A stretch of 64,000 bases of DNA from Thiotrichales bacterium. Its GTDB lineage: Bacteria > Pseudomonadota > Gammaproteobacteria > Beggiatoales > Beggiatoaceae. The DNA lies in contig JADGDE010000004.1 in assembly GCA_016745035.1 (NCBI GenBank), positions 124,001 to 188,000 of the forward strand, written 5' to 3'. Positions 1-8,711 of this stretch are shown piece after piece (within the stretch, counting starts at the first letter, position 1; each line of letters opens with the position of its first letter). A program made the translations under genes and the position numbers. The notes below the pieces were generated by a model. That model searched no databases. It worked only from the letters and a program-made list of their open reading frames with translations, and was not told the origin of the DNA.

Positions 1-2
1 AC

Positions 3-134
3 GCGTTGCTTAGCGACATTGAAAGCAGCCCGCCTTTAAGTTTAAATCCTCTAGTGGCTAACACTTGCCATATTCTGCATCATTATTTACAAAACAACCC
101 TGATCATGCTTATGAACAACGTCTTTGCCAATGA
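3..134 (+). CDS. 3' end of an unidentified gene, cut by the left window edge
   Basis: An open frame enters from the left edge and stops with TGA at 132-134, encoding about 43 residues with no stop before that. The tail is His/Asn-rich (..CHILHHYLQNN..). It overlaps the start of ubiA by about 29 bases, which suggests translational coupling if it is real. I do not recognise the family from so short a tail. It could also be a chance open frame. Confidence 0.3.
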   Translation, partial: ALLSDIESSPPLSLNPLVANTCHILHHYLQNNPDHAYEQRLCQ

Positions 135-981
135 TACTTGGAGACAATACGTCGCTTTAATGCGCCTTGACCGCCCCATCGGCATTTATTTATTACTTTG
201 GCCGACTTTATGGGCTTTATTAATTGCTGCCAAAGGGCAAGCGGATATCGTCATTAGTTTGATTTTTATTGCTGGCGTGATCTTGATGCGCTCGGCAGGC
301 TGTGTGATTAATGATTATGCCGACCGCGATATTGACCCGCATGTGGCGCGGACTAAAAACCGCCCTTTGGCAAGTGGCGTTGTTAGCAGCAAAGAAGCCT
401 TATTCTTGTTTGCTGTGCTCTGTGCTTTGGCGCTGGTATTGGTCTTATTTCTCAATTGGCTCACGATTCAACTTGCCGTTGTCGCTTTATTGCTAACGAT
501 TTTGTACCCTTTTACCAAGCGTTTTATTCACACACCACAATTGATTTTAGGGCTGGCATTTGCGATGGCCGTGCCGATGGCTTTTAGCGCGCAACTTAAT
601 CATGTGCCCATGCTGGCTTGGGGCTTATTTACGCTAGTGGTGCTGTGGACGATTGCTTATGACACTTTATACGCTATGGTCGATAGAAAAGATGATTTAA
701 AAATTGGGGTGAAATCCACCGCGATTTTATTTGGACGTGCCGATAAACTCATCGTTTTTCTCTTGCATGGTATCGTGCTGGCAGGGTTGGTTTGGCTAGG
801 ACTGCTAGAACAATTGCACTGGAGCTACTATTTAGGGCTGTTGGGGGCTGCCGTTTTGGCTTTGTATCAGCAATATTTAATTCGCGACCGCGAAGCCAGC
901 GCCTGTTTAAAGGCTTTTTTAAACAACCATTGGTTTGGAGCCAGTATTTTCTTAGGGATTGTGAGCGGCTATGTCTTCTGA
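106..981 (+). CDS. ubiA: 4-hydroxybenzoate polyprenyltransferase UbiA
   Basis: This is an integral membrane prenyltransferase that attaches the polyprenyl tail to 4-hydroxybenzoate in ubiquinone synthesis. The 291-residue length matches the family. Both Asp-rich Mg2+/diphosphate motifs are visible: NDYADRDID at residues 69-77 and DTLYAMVDRKDD at 186-197. The N-terminal LDRPIG..LLLWPTLWAL signature is also present. The rest is mostly hydrophobic helices. ATG codons at 106 and 112 are both possible starts and neither has a strong ribosome binding site. The 3' end overlaps the next gene by 11 bases, so the two are probably co-transcribed. The assignment is secure from motifs. Confidence 0.95.
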   Translation: MLMNNVFANDTWRQYVALMRLDRPIGIYLLLWPTLWALLIAAKGQADIVISLIFIAGVILMRSAGCVINDYADRDIDPHVARTKNRPLASGVVSSKEALFLFAVLCALALVLVLFLNWLTIQLAVVALLLTILYPFTKRFIHTPQLILGLAFAMAVPMAFSAQLNHVPMLAWGLFTLVVLWTIAYDTLYAMVDRKDDLKIGVKSTAILFGRADKLIVFLLHGIVLAGLVWLGLLEQLHWSYYLGLLGAAVLALYQQYLIRDREASACLKAFLNNHWFGASIFLGIVSGYVF

Positions 982-1555
982 ATATGATGATGAACATCAA
1001 ATAAAACTCGAAACCCAAACCCAGCGGGATTTTAATGCCGATACGCTGAAGGTATTGCGTTATTTTTTGCGCGAAATTCAAGCCCAAGGGCAACGCAGTT
1101 GGCGCACTGAACAATTGGTTGAATTGCTTGATACCTTAATTGTCGAGACCTATGAGGGGGTCACGCCTGAGGATAAATTGCGGGAGCGTACCATTGCCAA
1201 AGGCACACAAGCTTTTGCTGCTGGTAAAGGTCGGGAGGATAATCCCAACCCTAGCGACAGTGCCGCCTATATTTGGTGGGAAAGCGGTTGGCGTGATGCC
1301 GAAAAAGTCCAGCTAGCCAAACAAGATCACATTACCAAAGCCACCAAAAAAAGCAAAAAACAAAAAGGGCGTTATAAGGTGCAATGCGTGGCGGCCGAGC
1401 GGGTACACGAATGGAATGAAACCCTGCATCAATATGTGCAAGAGGGCGGCGGCACTTTATTTGTCGATTATGATGAGGCACAAGTGCTGGCCAAACGCCT
1501 TTCCAGCGCAAGTCCGGGGCCTGTGCATATCATTGATACACACAAATCTCGATAA
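971..1555 (+). CDS. Unknown protein with an RMF-like segment
   Basis: The product is 194 residues, hydrophilic, with no signal peptide or membrane segment. Residues about 79-112 (TQAFAAGKGREDNP... then YIWWESGWRDAEK) resemble the core of ribosome modulation factor, which has an A..AG..G...P......W..GW.DA pattern. RMF itself is only about 55 residues, so this would be an RMF-like module inside a longer protein. A Lys-rich stretch (KKSKKQKGRYKVQ) follows near 125-138. The start codon lies inside ubiA (TCTATGTCTTCTGA), giving an 11-base overlap. The function is unknown. A ribosome-associated role is inference from the RMF resemblance alone. Confidence 0.75.
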   Translation: MSSEYDDEHQIKLETQTQRDFNADTLKVLRYFLREIQAQGQRSWRTEQLVELLDTLIVETYEGVTPEDKLRERTIAKGTQAFAAGKGREDNPNPSDSAAYIWWESGWRDAEKVQLAKQDHITKATKKSKKQKGRYKVQCVAAERVHEWNETLHQYVQEGGGTLFVDYDEAQVLAKRLSSASPGPVHIIDTHKSR

Positions 1556-1722
1556 AACTTTATTTTACTTTTAAATCATAATCTTGAGCGGTATTTCCGG
1601 TTTTTTGTGTTGCGATTTAGCATTTTTTTAATTTTAAGGCTTGACGGTAGCTACATAAGCACGTATTATTCGCATTCTTGAATGCAGGCACTCAATAGAT
1701 TTCTTGAATGCTTCAGCTTTCT

Positions 1723-1799
<77 letters not shown>

Positions 1800-1809
1800 A
1801 TTTCATGTT

Positions 1810-2144
1810 GCGCCCGTAGCTCATTTGGATAGAGCATCGGCCTTCTAAACCCTGATTTGGACCCATAACAGAAAAGCTTAACTGTTATGGTGGATGGTGC
1901 TATATCGGTGAAACCTGTCAAATGGCAATACCGAGGAAACCTGAAGCCGTTTTGGCTGAAATCTAGCAAAGGGATGTTTTACATTGGTAGCTGGGTTTTC
2001 GTTTTCGCAGGGATCCGTAGAGGCCATACGCACCATACCTGAAATGGTAAAGATATGGTCCAGACCACAAACTATTCGTAGGCAGTGAAAACTGTAGTGG
2101 TATGAAGCCGAGGGTAGCAGGTTCGAATCCTGCCGGGCGTGCCA
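1810..2144 (+). tRNA. tRNA-Arg(UCU), interrupted by a group I intron
   Basis: The 5' exon is 1810-1846 and the 3' exon is 2105-2144. Joined, they give a 77-nt cloverleaf. The acceptor is GCGCCCG pairing CGGGCGT (first pair G.U), the anticodon stem TCGGC/GCCGA encloses loop CTTCTAA, and the T arm is GCAGGTTCGAATCCTGC with encoded CCA at 2142-2144. The anticodon TCT is at 1844-1846. The gene is split immediately after the third anticodon base, the usual position for bacterial tRNA-Arg and tRNA-Ile group I introns. It lies between tRNA-Pro and tRNA-His. Without splicing this tRNA could not be made. Confidence 0.93.
1847..2104 (+). ncRNA. Group I self-splicing intron (IC3-like) in tRNA-Arg
   Basis: The 258-nt insert has group I hallmarks. 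The 5' exon ends in U and the intron ends in G (2104). A GGA at 1859-1861 can pair with exon UCU through a G.U wobble, and flanking AAA/UUU can extend P1. GGATGGTG...GGTGAAACCT...ATGGCAATACCGAG resembles the P3-P6 core of the Azoarcus tRNA-Ile intron, and AAAGATATGGTCCAGACC followed by ACAAAC resembles the P7/P3 region. No homing endonuclease gene fits inside. The structural assignment comes from reading motifs. A covariance-model search was not possible here. Confidence 0.9.
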
Positions 2145-2163
2145 ATTCATGAATGCTTTTTAT

Positions 2164-2240
2164 GGTGAACGTAGCTCAGTTGGTAGAGCTCAGGATTGTG
2201 GCTCCTGTGGTCGTGGGTTCGATTCCCATCGTTCACCCCA
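2164..2240 (+). tRNA. tRNA-His(GUG)
   Basis: A cloverleaf with acceptor GTGAACG pairing CGTTCAC, the extra 5' G (2164) opposite discriminator C typical of tRNA-His, anticodon stem CAGGA/TCCTG with loop TTGTGGC (anticodon GTG at 2198-2200), T arm GTGGGTTCGATTCCCAT, and encoded CCA at 2238-2240. Confidence 0.97.
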
Positions 2241-2264
2241 TTCCCCCCCTAAATTAAAACCGTC

Positions 2265-4430
2265 ATGACCTTATTCCGCTTTACTTTCGTTGCGGTATTT
2301 ACGCTAACGCTAACCGCTTGTCAGACAACTTGGTGGCAAGGTCAATATGTTCAGCCTGAAGTCTTACCCGATCCTTTACGCACACCTAATCAAGAACAAA
2401 TCACCGCCAGTACCGTCTTAGACTCAGAAACCCAAACACCACAACTACAACCTGAATTTTCGCGTATTCCCGCCATGCCCATAGGCAGCACCTTGGTTGA
2501 TAACCGTGATGAGCTGGAATTACCGCGCTTTTCTAGCCAAGACCCCGTCACTTTAAATATTGATGGCATGGCTTTACCCAGTTTTATCAACGAAGTGCTG
2601 GGTAATATTTTGGGGCTGTCTTTCAAACTCTCCGAAGAATTAAAGAAAAAAACCGATTTGGTTTCTTTGCGTATCACTCAAGCCCAAAGCCCTGAAGATT
2701 TCTACCGCACTACCTTACAGGTGTTACAAGAATATGGAGTTGAGGTAGTTCTCAAAGGCAAAATCTTGCACCTTATTATCAATAAAGACAAAAACGCCTT
2801 TACCAGCGATAGTTTACCCATTTTAATTAAAGGCAATGCCTTACCTGAAGTCCCAGCTTCTCATCGTCCTGTGTTTCAATATGTGTTGTTAAAAGTGGTA
2901 AAAAATACCCAAGCGACGCGTTGGTTACGACATTTATATAAATCACCCAAATTAAAAATCGAAGAAGACCCCGAACGTAATGCGATTATTTTTATTGGCC
3001 CAGCACACTTAGTTAAACAAGCACGCCAAGGCTTGGCCTTTTTTGATAACACTTTTATGCGTGGACGTTATGGGATGCGCATTGAACCCAGTTTTCTCAG
3101 TGTTGCACAACTTTACAAGCAACTTGATAATGTACTCAGAACGGAAGGTTATGCGGTTGCTAACAGTGCCCGCGGACAAAGTACGATTATTTTATTGCAA
3201 ATGCCAGAGAGCAATGCCCTGTTAGCTTTCGCTGTTGATCCATTGGTATTGGGTCATATTCGTGAATGGGTTGAGACTTTGGATAAACCGAAAACGACCC
3301 ATGATAGCCAAGGCTTGTTTTTTTATCCGGTACAACACGTCCCAGCCAAAGATTTATTTGAAGTGATTTCGCCACTATTAAATACCGTGACCCAATTAGA
3401 TACAGCAAGCCCTAAAGCCGCCAGTAATAAAAAGGCTAAAAAAGCCCAGAAATCTCAAAGCTCCACAAAAAACTCAAGTCTGGTGGTTGATAATATTCGT
3501 AATGCCTTACTTTACCAAGGTAAAGCTGATAAATGGGCGCGCCTGTTGCCGATACTCAAGGAAATGGATGTACCACCGAAACAATTACTCATCGAAGTCA
3601 CCATTGCCGAAGTAACCTTGACGGACAATGAAAGTTTTGGTGTCGAATGGGCGAGTAAAGGCATAAATTTAGGGACAGGCTTGGCTGAATCAGGTATGCG
3701 TGTGGGAGCAACAGGGCTAAGTTACACCCTCGTTAATGCCTTAGGGCAAACGCGAGCAATTTTAAACGTGTTGGCGAGTAATAGCCGTATTAACGTTTTA
3801 TCCTCACCACGACTGATGGTTAAAAGTGGCGAGACCGCTAGTATCGTTATTGGTGATCAAGTTCCTATTCTCACCAGTGAAAGCTCAGATCCCAATGGAC
3901 AAAGTGGCGGCAACAGCAATGTGTTGCGTCAAATTCAATATTTAACTACGGGTACTAACTTAAGCGTCACGCCCATTGTCCATGCCGGTGATCGGATTGA
4001 TATTGAGATTAAACAATCGGTCAGTAATGCGCTCCCCAACAGCTCAAGCGGTATTGACTCACCCACTATTAATAATCGTAGCATCAACACCAAATTAAGC
4101 CTAACCGATGGTGGTTCAGTGCTACTCGGCGGTTTAATTGAAAGTAATAAAACCATCAGCAATAATGGCGTACCAGTATTAAAAGATATTCCCGTGGTCG
4201 GGCAACTGTTCGGCAGTAAAGGTGATAATACTACCCGTCGAGAATTGATTATGTTAATCATCCCCTATGTCCTGCACGACGCGGAGCAAATGCAAGACAT
4301 TACCAAGCGTTATCGAGACCGTTTACAAATCGAAAGCCCCTATTTTGTCGAAAACCCGTTGTTACCCATGTTAGAGGGAATCAACTCCGCTATTTCACCA
4401 AAAACTGATGATGCAAGACCTGCTCAATGA
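2265..4430 (+). CDS. gspD: Outer-membrane secretin lipoprotein, GspD-like
   Basis: This is the outer-membrane channel subunit of a type II secretion or type IV pilus-type system. The 721-residue product has a lipoprotein signal (residues 1-19, LTAC lipobox), an N0/N1-type domain around 80-180, further N domains with a low-complexity Lys/Ser insert near 380-405, and a C-terminal secretin domain around 480-690. Signature stretches are NVLSSPRLMVKSGETASIVIGDQVPI-like and DGGSVLLGGLIE..PVLKDIPVVGQLFG. GspM-like and GspC-like genes follow in overlapping frames, which favours type II secretion over a pilus. No signal for a dedicated pilotin is visible nearby. The exact subfamily (GspD versus MshL) is uncertain. 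Confidence 0.88.
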   Translation: MTLFRFTFVAVFTLTLTACQTTWWQGQYVQPEVLPDPLRTPNQEQITASTVLDSETQTPQLQPEFSRIPAMPIGSTLVDNRDELELPRFSSQDPVTLNIDGMALPSFINEVLGNILGLSFKLSEELKKKTDLVSLRITQAQSPEDFYRTTLQVLQEYGVEVVLKGKILHLIINKDKNAFTSDSLPILIKGNALPEVPASHRPVFQYVLLKVVKNTQATRWLRHLYKSPKLKIEEDPERNAIIFIGPAHLVKQARQGLAFFDNTFMRGRYGMRIEPSFLSVAQLYKQLDNVLRTEGYAVANSARGQSTIILLQMPESNALLAFAVDPLVLGHIREWVETLDKPKTTHDSQGLFFYPVQHVPAKDLFEVISPLLNTVTQLDTASPKAASNKKAKKAQKSQSSTKNSSLVVDNIRNALLYQGKADKWARLLPILKEMDVPPKQLLIEVTIAEVTLTDNESFGVEWASKGINLGTGLAESGMRVGATGLSYTLVNALGQTRAILNVLASNSRINVLSSPRLMVKSGETASIVIGDQVPILTSESSDPNGQSGGNSNVLRQIQYLTTGTNLSVTPIVHAGDRIDIEIKQSVSNALPNSSSGIDSPTINNRSINTKLSLTDGGSVLLGGLIESNKTISNNGVPVLKDIPVVGQLFGSKGDNTTRRELIMLIIPYVLHDAEQMQDITKRYRDRLQIESPYFVENPLLPMLEGINSAISPKTDDARPAQ

Positions 4431-4962
4431 GTTACGTGCCAATACACGTCTACGTTTAGGGATTTGGTTAATTGTTTTTATTCTATTGCTCTATGGCGTA
4501 TTACGACTAAATGATTACCAAAAAAATCTCAGCAAGCAATATGAAACAGCTCGGCAACAATTATATAAACTCGAAACCGTTGCCAGCGAGACCCATTGGC
4601 AAAAGCGCCAAACTGAAGCTGAAAAGCTAAAAATTGACTTAGAAACGCAACTTTGGCAAGCCAGTAGTCAGGGCTTGGCTCGGGCTGATTTTCAATCATG
4701 GTTATCCATTGCCGTGCGGCGGGTAAAGTTAGTTAAAACCCGGATGAAAGTCGAGGATATTGAAGTCTTAGATGGCAAGCCCACCCTATGGAAAGTTAGC
4801 GCTCGCATTGATGGCACATTTCAAGCCGAGCCTTTAACAGCCTTATTGCGTGATATAGCCAATAACAAAGAAGTGATTGTTGTTGATCATTTGGATATAC
4901 CTGCACGCGGCTCCAAACGCTTTAGCCTGCAAGTCAGTGCTTATTTTCAGGCACATAGCTAA
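4408..4962 (+). CDS. GspM/PilO-like inner-membrane secretion protein
   Basis: The 184-residue product has a short cytoplasmic N-terminus, one membrane helix (about residues 17-34, LGIWLIVFILLLYGVL), a Glu/Lys/Gln-rich coiled coil (about 36-90) and a small periplasmic alpha/beta domain to the end. This layout is typical of GspM and PilO, which link the cytoplasmic platform to the pseudopilus. Tandem ATGs at 4408 and 4411 overlap the secretin gene by about 20 bases, and the stop overlaps the next start (TAATG). Sequence conservation in this family is low. The call rests on topology and on the secretin and GspC-like neighbours. Confidence 0.7.
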   Translation: MMQDLLNELRANTRLRLGIWLIVFILLLYGVLRLNDYQKNLSKQYETARQQLYKLETVASETHWQKRQTEAEKLKIDLETQLWQASSQGLARADFQSWLSIAVRRVKLVKTRMKVEDIEVLDGKPTLWKVSARIDGTFQAEPLTALLRDIANNKEVIVVDHLDIPARGSKRFSLQVSAYFQAHS

Positions 4963-5450
4963 TGAAAACTTGGCAACGTTGGACATTTGTTATCTTAGTC
5001 TCAGGTATAGGCAGTGCTTTTGTCGCCGAACGCACAATCACCATTGAAGATAATAGTTTGCCACCTATTCAATCAGAAACCCATGCGTGGAAATTGAACA
5101 AAGCACCAGCTCAAATTAATGCCAAAAAAATCCACAGTCAGTTACAAAAAACGGCTGTTTGGGGCAAACAAGAAAAAGCCGCCGAAAAAGCACCTGAGCT
5201 TGAAAAAAAGAACAAGGAAGTGCAAACCAAAGTTGGGAAACGTGATTGGCAATTACTGGGTTTATTACAACAAGCAGAGCAATACTATGTTTTGCTAGCA
5301 GATAAAGATAAAAAAGTACAACGTTACCAGTTAGGAGATAACTTAGCCGATGGTGGGCGCATTGTTAGTATTGATGCCAACCATGTGGGCTTACAATTAG
5401 CCGATGGCAACACCGAAACTATTTTACTATACCCGCAAGAAACGCCCTAA
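4962..5450 (+). CDS. GspC/PilP-like periplasmic secretion protein
   Basis: The 162-residue product has an N-terminal hydrophobic signal anchor (residues 7-22), a charged, Lys/Glu-rich linker (about 65-90), and a C-terminal HR-type domain (about 92-158: WQLLGLLQQAEQYYVLL...YQLGDNLADGGRIVSI). In GspC and PilP this domain contacts the N domains of the secretin. It is the last gene of a three-gene operon with the secretin and GspM-like genes. The platform protein GspF-like lies 12 kb away, and GspE and pseudopilins are not in the window, so the secretion genes are dispersed. Confidence 0.72.
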   Translation: MKTWQRWTFVILVSGIGSAFVAERTITIEDNSLPPIQSETHAWKLNKAPAQINAKKIHSQLQKTAVWGKQEKAAEKAPELEKKNKEVQTKVGKRDWQLLGLLQQAEQYYVLLADKDKKVQRYQLGDNLADGGRIVSIDANHVGLQLADGNTETILLYPQETP

Positions 5451-5516
5451 TTAATTGTTTTTAAAAGAAAATTACATAAATCCTTCTGAATAAAGCTAAG
5501 CCTCAAGTTTGAGCAA

Positions 5517-5589
5517 CGGATGTTAGGCAAAGGCTAAAGGAAAAACGCTTTGTTGTGATAAAAACAGGCTTAGGAACGTGCATTAACTG
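5517..5589 (+). repeat. Degenerate copy of the TAACTGATGTTACGCA repeat family
   Basis: GGATGTTAGGCAAAGGCT ... GTGATAAAAACAGGCTTAGGAACGTGCATTAACTG follows the same plan as the better copies elsewhere in this window. The right end provides the stop codon (TTA at 5583 on the plus strand) of the ATP-grasp gene read from the other strand. Confidence 0.55.
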
Positions 5590-6695
5590 TTTTTCCAAAC
5601 CTGTTGGGTTTTCAAGGTTTGCATGTCTTGTTCTGGAACAAAACAATCACTCAATGTCCGTAATACCACGCCAGCTTCGGGATTATTGTTACTCAAATTT
5701 TGTAAACCCCAATCAGGGTAAAAACAATCAAACAAAGTGCCTAATTCATCATAGCCCATGAGTAAACGTGAAGAAGTGCCGCCGGTCATGCGTAAATTGA
5801 TTTCGTGCGCTTGCCACTTTCCGCTTGCATCGGGTTTGCATTGGACATTGACAAAACCTTGCCAGCCTTGTTGATATAGCACTTGAGCATAAGCTTGTAA
5901 TAGATCGTCCATACCCGGTTCTTTTACTTTTTGCATACGCTGGCATCGCCCCATCACCATTTCACTGACAGACGTAAAACTTTGCTCTAATTCACCTTGT
6001 TGATTAATAAACGTTTGAGCGGCATATTGGGTGTTTTCGGGTAATTGGCTGAACAAAGGAGGGGCTAATTGATATTTTTCTAGGTATTGGGGCAATTCAG
6101 CAGGCGGACTGAGAAAGGCTTGAAATAGGAGATCTTTCAGGTTCAATAAATTATTTAGAATACGTTCATTGGCAATAATATAAACGCCTAAAGAACCAAA
6201 GCCCTGACGCGGTTTGGCAATTAAAGGATAACCAACTTTGTCAATAAATGCACTCAGTTTATCCATATCAAGGCTATTTTCATAAGCAAAAGATGCTGCA
6301 AAAGGCAGTTTATGCTCAAGCGTCCAAAGGTAACAAGAAAATTTATCACGCATAATTTTTGCTAAAGCCCCAGATCCACAAGGAATCGCGGCTTGATATT
6401 GCGGATATTGTGCTCGAAACTCAGCTAAAAAAACCACATCATCATCTCGCCCCGGCAAAATTAAATCAGGTTGTTCCTGTTGTAAAATCGTTAGAAAACG
6501 TGAGATAAACTGCGCTTTCTCAGCCAATTTTGGTACTAGATACAATTGATCACAGCGAAAATGACAGCTATTTTCGATGTCGATAGTCAAACCAATAATT
6601 TGAAATAGCTCACGCCGTGTTTCCAAAGTATCTAAGATATTTTGCCCAAGAAAACTGCCAGCAGAGAGAATTAATATTTTGAAAGGCTTAGTCAT
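5583..6695 (-). CDS. ATP-grasp ligase, CarB-like
   Basis: This is a predicted ATP-dependent carboxylate-amine or similar ligase. From the chosen start it has about 370 residues: a pre-ATP-grasp Rossmann-like domain (KILILSAGSFLGQNILDTL at the N-terminus), then an ATP-grasp fold with IAKPRQGFGSLGVY and a C-terminal acidic/Asn metal-binding stretch HEINLRMTGGTSS. The ATG at 6695 overlaps the upstream ThDP-enzyme stop by 8 bases. An upstream ATG at 6749 would add 18 poorly conserved-looking residues. The substrate is unknown. Coupling with a ThDP enzyme suggests a small biosynthetic pathway, but no product can be named. Confidence 0.8.
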   Translation of the reverse strand: MTKPFKILILSAGSFLGQNILDTLETRRELFQIIGLTIDIENSCHFRCDQLYLVPKLAEKAQFISRFLTILQQEQPDLILPGRDDDVVFLAEFRAQYPQYQAAIPCGSGALAKIMRDKFSCYLWTLEHKLPFAASFAYENSLDMDKLSAFIDKVGYPLIAKPRQGFGSLGVYIIANERILNNLLNLKDLLFQAFLSPPAELPQYLEKYQLAPPLFSQLPENTQYAAQTFINQQGELEQSFTSVSEMVMGRCQRMQKVKEPGMDDLLQAYAQVLYQQGWQGFVNVQCKPDASGKWQAHEINLRMTGGTSSRLLMGYDELGTLFDCFYPDWGLQNLSNNNPEAGVVLRTLSDCFVPEQDMQTLKTQQVWKNS

Positions 6696-8388
6696 AGGAT
6701 TTCTGGTAGTAGGATAAGCAGGCATGACGACTATCAGGTATTTGAACATCTAATAAGGTTGTCACATCAAGCAAGCAAGGCTGATTATGTTGGCTATGCT
6801 GTAAAGCTTGTTCTAAGGCACGAGGCAACTCATCTGCATGACGTACTGCATACGCTTTACAACCAAGCGCCAGTGCAAACGCGTACCAGTCCGTATGCAT
6901 GATACGGACATGTGCTGCCGCAACCAGATCGGTGGTTTTTAAACGTCGATAGACACTGCCGTACGCACTATTGTTCATCAAAATAAAAATGATGCCCAGT
7001 TGCTTTCGCACTGCTGTGCTAATTTCGAGTCCGTGCATTTGCATACAACCATCCCCAGTTAAAACCACCATGGTTTTATCCGGCCGTGCCAATTTAGCCC
7101 CAATAGCTGCGGCAATCGCCCAGCCCATTGTAGAACTGGTATAGGCGGCATAAAAAGATTTTGGCAATTTAGCTTGCCAGTAATGCCCTGCAAACAAGCG
7201 GTGTAAACCGGCATCAACAAATAAACAAGTCTCTTTAGGTAAAGATTGAGACATTTGACGGATTAAATGAGCAGGTGCTTGAGCATCGCTATCAATATGA
7301 GGGAAAAAAGCGGGCACTGATTGCCATTGCTGCGCCCAAGATAAGGTCTCTTTTTTAGGGGGATTGCATTTTGCCCATGCCAATAGCGCCTCTAAGCCTT
7401 GCTCGCATGATAAGCTTAGACTGAAATCAACCCGACATGCTTTTTCGCTCGCCCAAGGGGCGGGGTCAATGCGAATAACCCGCCGGGGATCTGCACACAA
7501 TTCCTCAGCCCAACAGAGCGTATCACGCTCTTTAAAACCGTAACCAAGTAAAACCAAACAATCACATTGTGTTCCCAATAAAGCTTTCGCTGCACGTGGG
7601 CTACCCGCATAACCAAATGTGCCTAAACTATAAGGGTGATCTTCTGGCAATAAACCTTTAGCAGCAAAAGTCGTCGCAACGGGGATGGGATAATGTTCTA
7701 AAAGTGTTTCTAACAAATGTGCATTTTTTTGATGGTTAGCCCGGGAACCTAACAGTAAAACAGGGAAACGGCTTTGCTTTAATGATTGTTGAATGTCAAT
7801 TGGCAAACTAGGGGGATGCTTGAGTGTGGTTTGAGTGATTTCATTGTTATCATCATCCGCTGTCTTAGCCTTAAACATATCAAAGCTAATACTCAAATGT
7901 GCAGGTGCTGGCGGATCTTGTTGCAAACGTGTCCATGCTTGTTGCCAAGCAGGCACTAGCAAAACACGCTTATCTACCATACGAGAAAACCCGGTAGCAA
8001 TAGCGAATAAATCACTGTCTTGTTGGGCGCTATCTTGAAAAGCCCCTTGGTTTTGTAAATCTGACGGCACAGCCCCTGTGATAAATAAAACGGGACTCTC
8101 ATCCTCTCGGGCAGTCACTGCCGCATTAATTAAATTATTTGCACCCGGGCCGCCAATACTGATACAAACCGCTGGCTTTTCGCGCATTCGAGCATAGCCA
8201 TCTGCCATATAACCAGCGCCAGATTCATGACTTGCGATGACCAAGTCTATATCAAGATCTTGACTTAATGTCTTAAACAAGGGATCAATTTGAGCACCCG
8301 GCACTAAAAATACATGCCGAATGCCTTGTTGTTTAAAATAGTCTCGCAAAACTTGAGCGCCATTTTTAGCGATTGGTTCAATGATCAT
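6688..8388 (-). CDS. Thiamine-diphosphate-dependent enzyme, acetolactate synthase-like
   Basis: The product is 566 residues and belongs to the AHAS/POX/benzoylformate decarboxylase superfamily. The N-terminal PYR domain carries the catalytic-Glu context ASHESGAGYMADGYAR. A central domain (about 190-330) follows, then a C-terminal PP domain with the ThDP/Mg motif GDGCMQM...NNSAYGS. It could act as a carboligase or decarboxylase on 2-oxo acids. It is probably not the housekeeping IlvB: there is no ilvN partner, and the gene pairs instead with an ATP-grasp enzyme in an overlapping operon. Substrate specificity cannot be read from the sequence. Confidence 0.85.
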   Translation of the reverse strand: MIIEPIAKNGAQVLRDYFKQQGIRHVFLVPGAQIDPLFKTLSQDLDIDLVIASHESGAGYMADGYARMREKPAVCISIGGPGANNLINAAVTAREDESPVLFITGAVPSDLQNQGAFQDSAQQDSDLFAIATGFSRMVDKRVLLVPAWQQAWTRLQQDPPAPAHLSISFDMFKAKTADDDNNEITQTTLKHPPSLPIDIQQSLKQSRFPVLLLGSRANHQKNAHLLETLLEHYPIPVATTFAAKGLLPEDHPYSLGTFGYAGSPRAAKALLGTQCDCLVLLGYGFKERDTLCWAEELCADPRRVIRIDPAPWASEKACRVDFSLSLSCEQGLEALLAWAKCNPPKKETLSWAQQWQSVPAFFPHIDSDAQAPAHLIRQMSQSLPKETCLFVDAGLHRLFAGHYWQAKLPKSFYAAYTSSTMGWAIAAAIGAKLARPDKTMVVLTGDGCMQMHGLEISTAVRKQLGIIFILMNNSAYGSVYRRLKTTDLVAAAHVRIMHTDWYAFALALGCKAYAVRHADELPRALEQALQHSQHNQPCLLDVTTLLDVQIPDSRHACLSYYQKSYD

Positions 8389-8405
8389 TACTGGAGCGGA
8401 TTTTA

Positions 8406-8711
8406 ATGAAGAAAAAAGGTAGGCTATATAATAAAGTCGCTATTGTAACAGGTGCGGCGGCTTGAGGTGAGGGGATTGGTAATGGGAGTGCCGTCGCCCA
8501 TATATTTGCGCAAGAAGGCGCTAAAGTCGTTTTGGTAAACCGCTCAAAAAAACGCGCTAAAGCACTACAAAAAGAAATTCCGCAACAAGGTGGACAAGCC
8601 TTGGTTTGTAAAGCCAATGTCAGTCAATCAGCAGATGTTAAAGCCATGCTCGAAACTGACTGGTACGATTATTTGAGCGCCCACCTTAGTCTACCAATGG
8701 GGCAAATTTAA
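8406..8711 (+). pseudogene. Short-chain dehydrogenase/reductase remnant
   Basis: Reading from ATG 8406 gives an SDR N-terminus: NKVAIVTGAA, then a TGA stop, then GEGIGNGSAVAHIFAQEGAKVVLVNRS and a following helix. The stop falls inside the TGxxxGxG cofactor loop. The frame continues through a typical NADP-binding beta-alpha-beta unit to about 8670, then runs into unrelated sequence and ends at 8709-8711, overlapping the 3' end of the convergent glycosyltransferase-like gene. The catalytic Ser/Tyr/Lys half is missing. This is a decayed gene, perhaps once part of the neighbouring ThDP/ATP-grasp pathway. Confidence 0.8.

Noticed and set aside
1847..2104. Homing endonuclease gene within the intron
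   Set aside because: Only 258 nt are present and no sense-strand frame of useful length exists.
8378..8617. 79-codon minus-strand frame upstream of the ThDP gene
   Set aside because: It is antisense to the short-chain dehydrogenase remnant, which explains the sequence much better.
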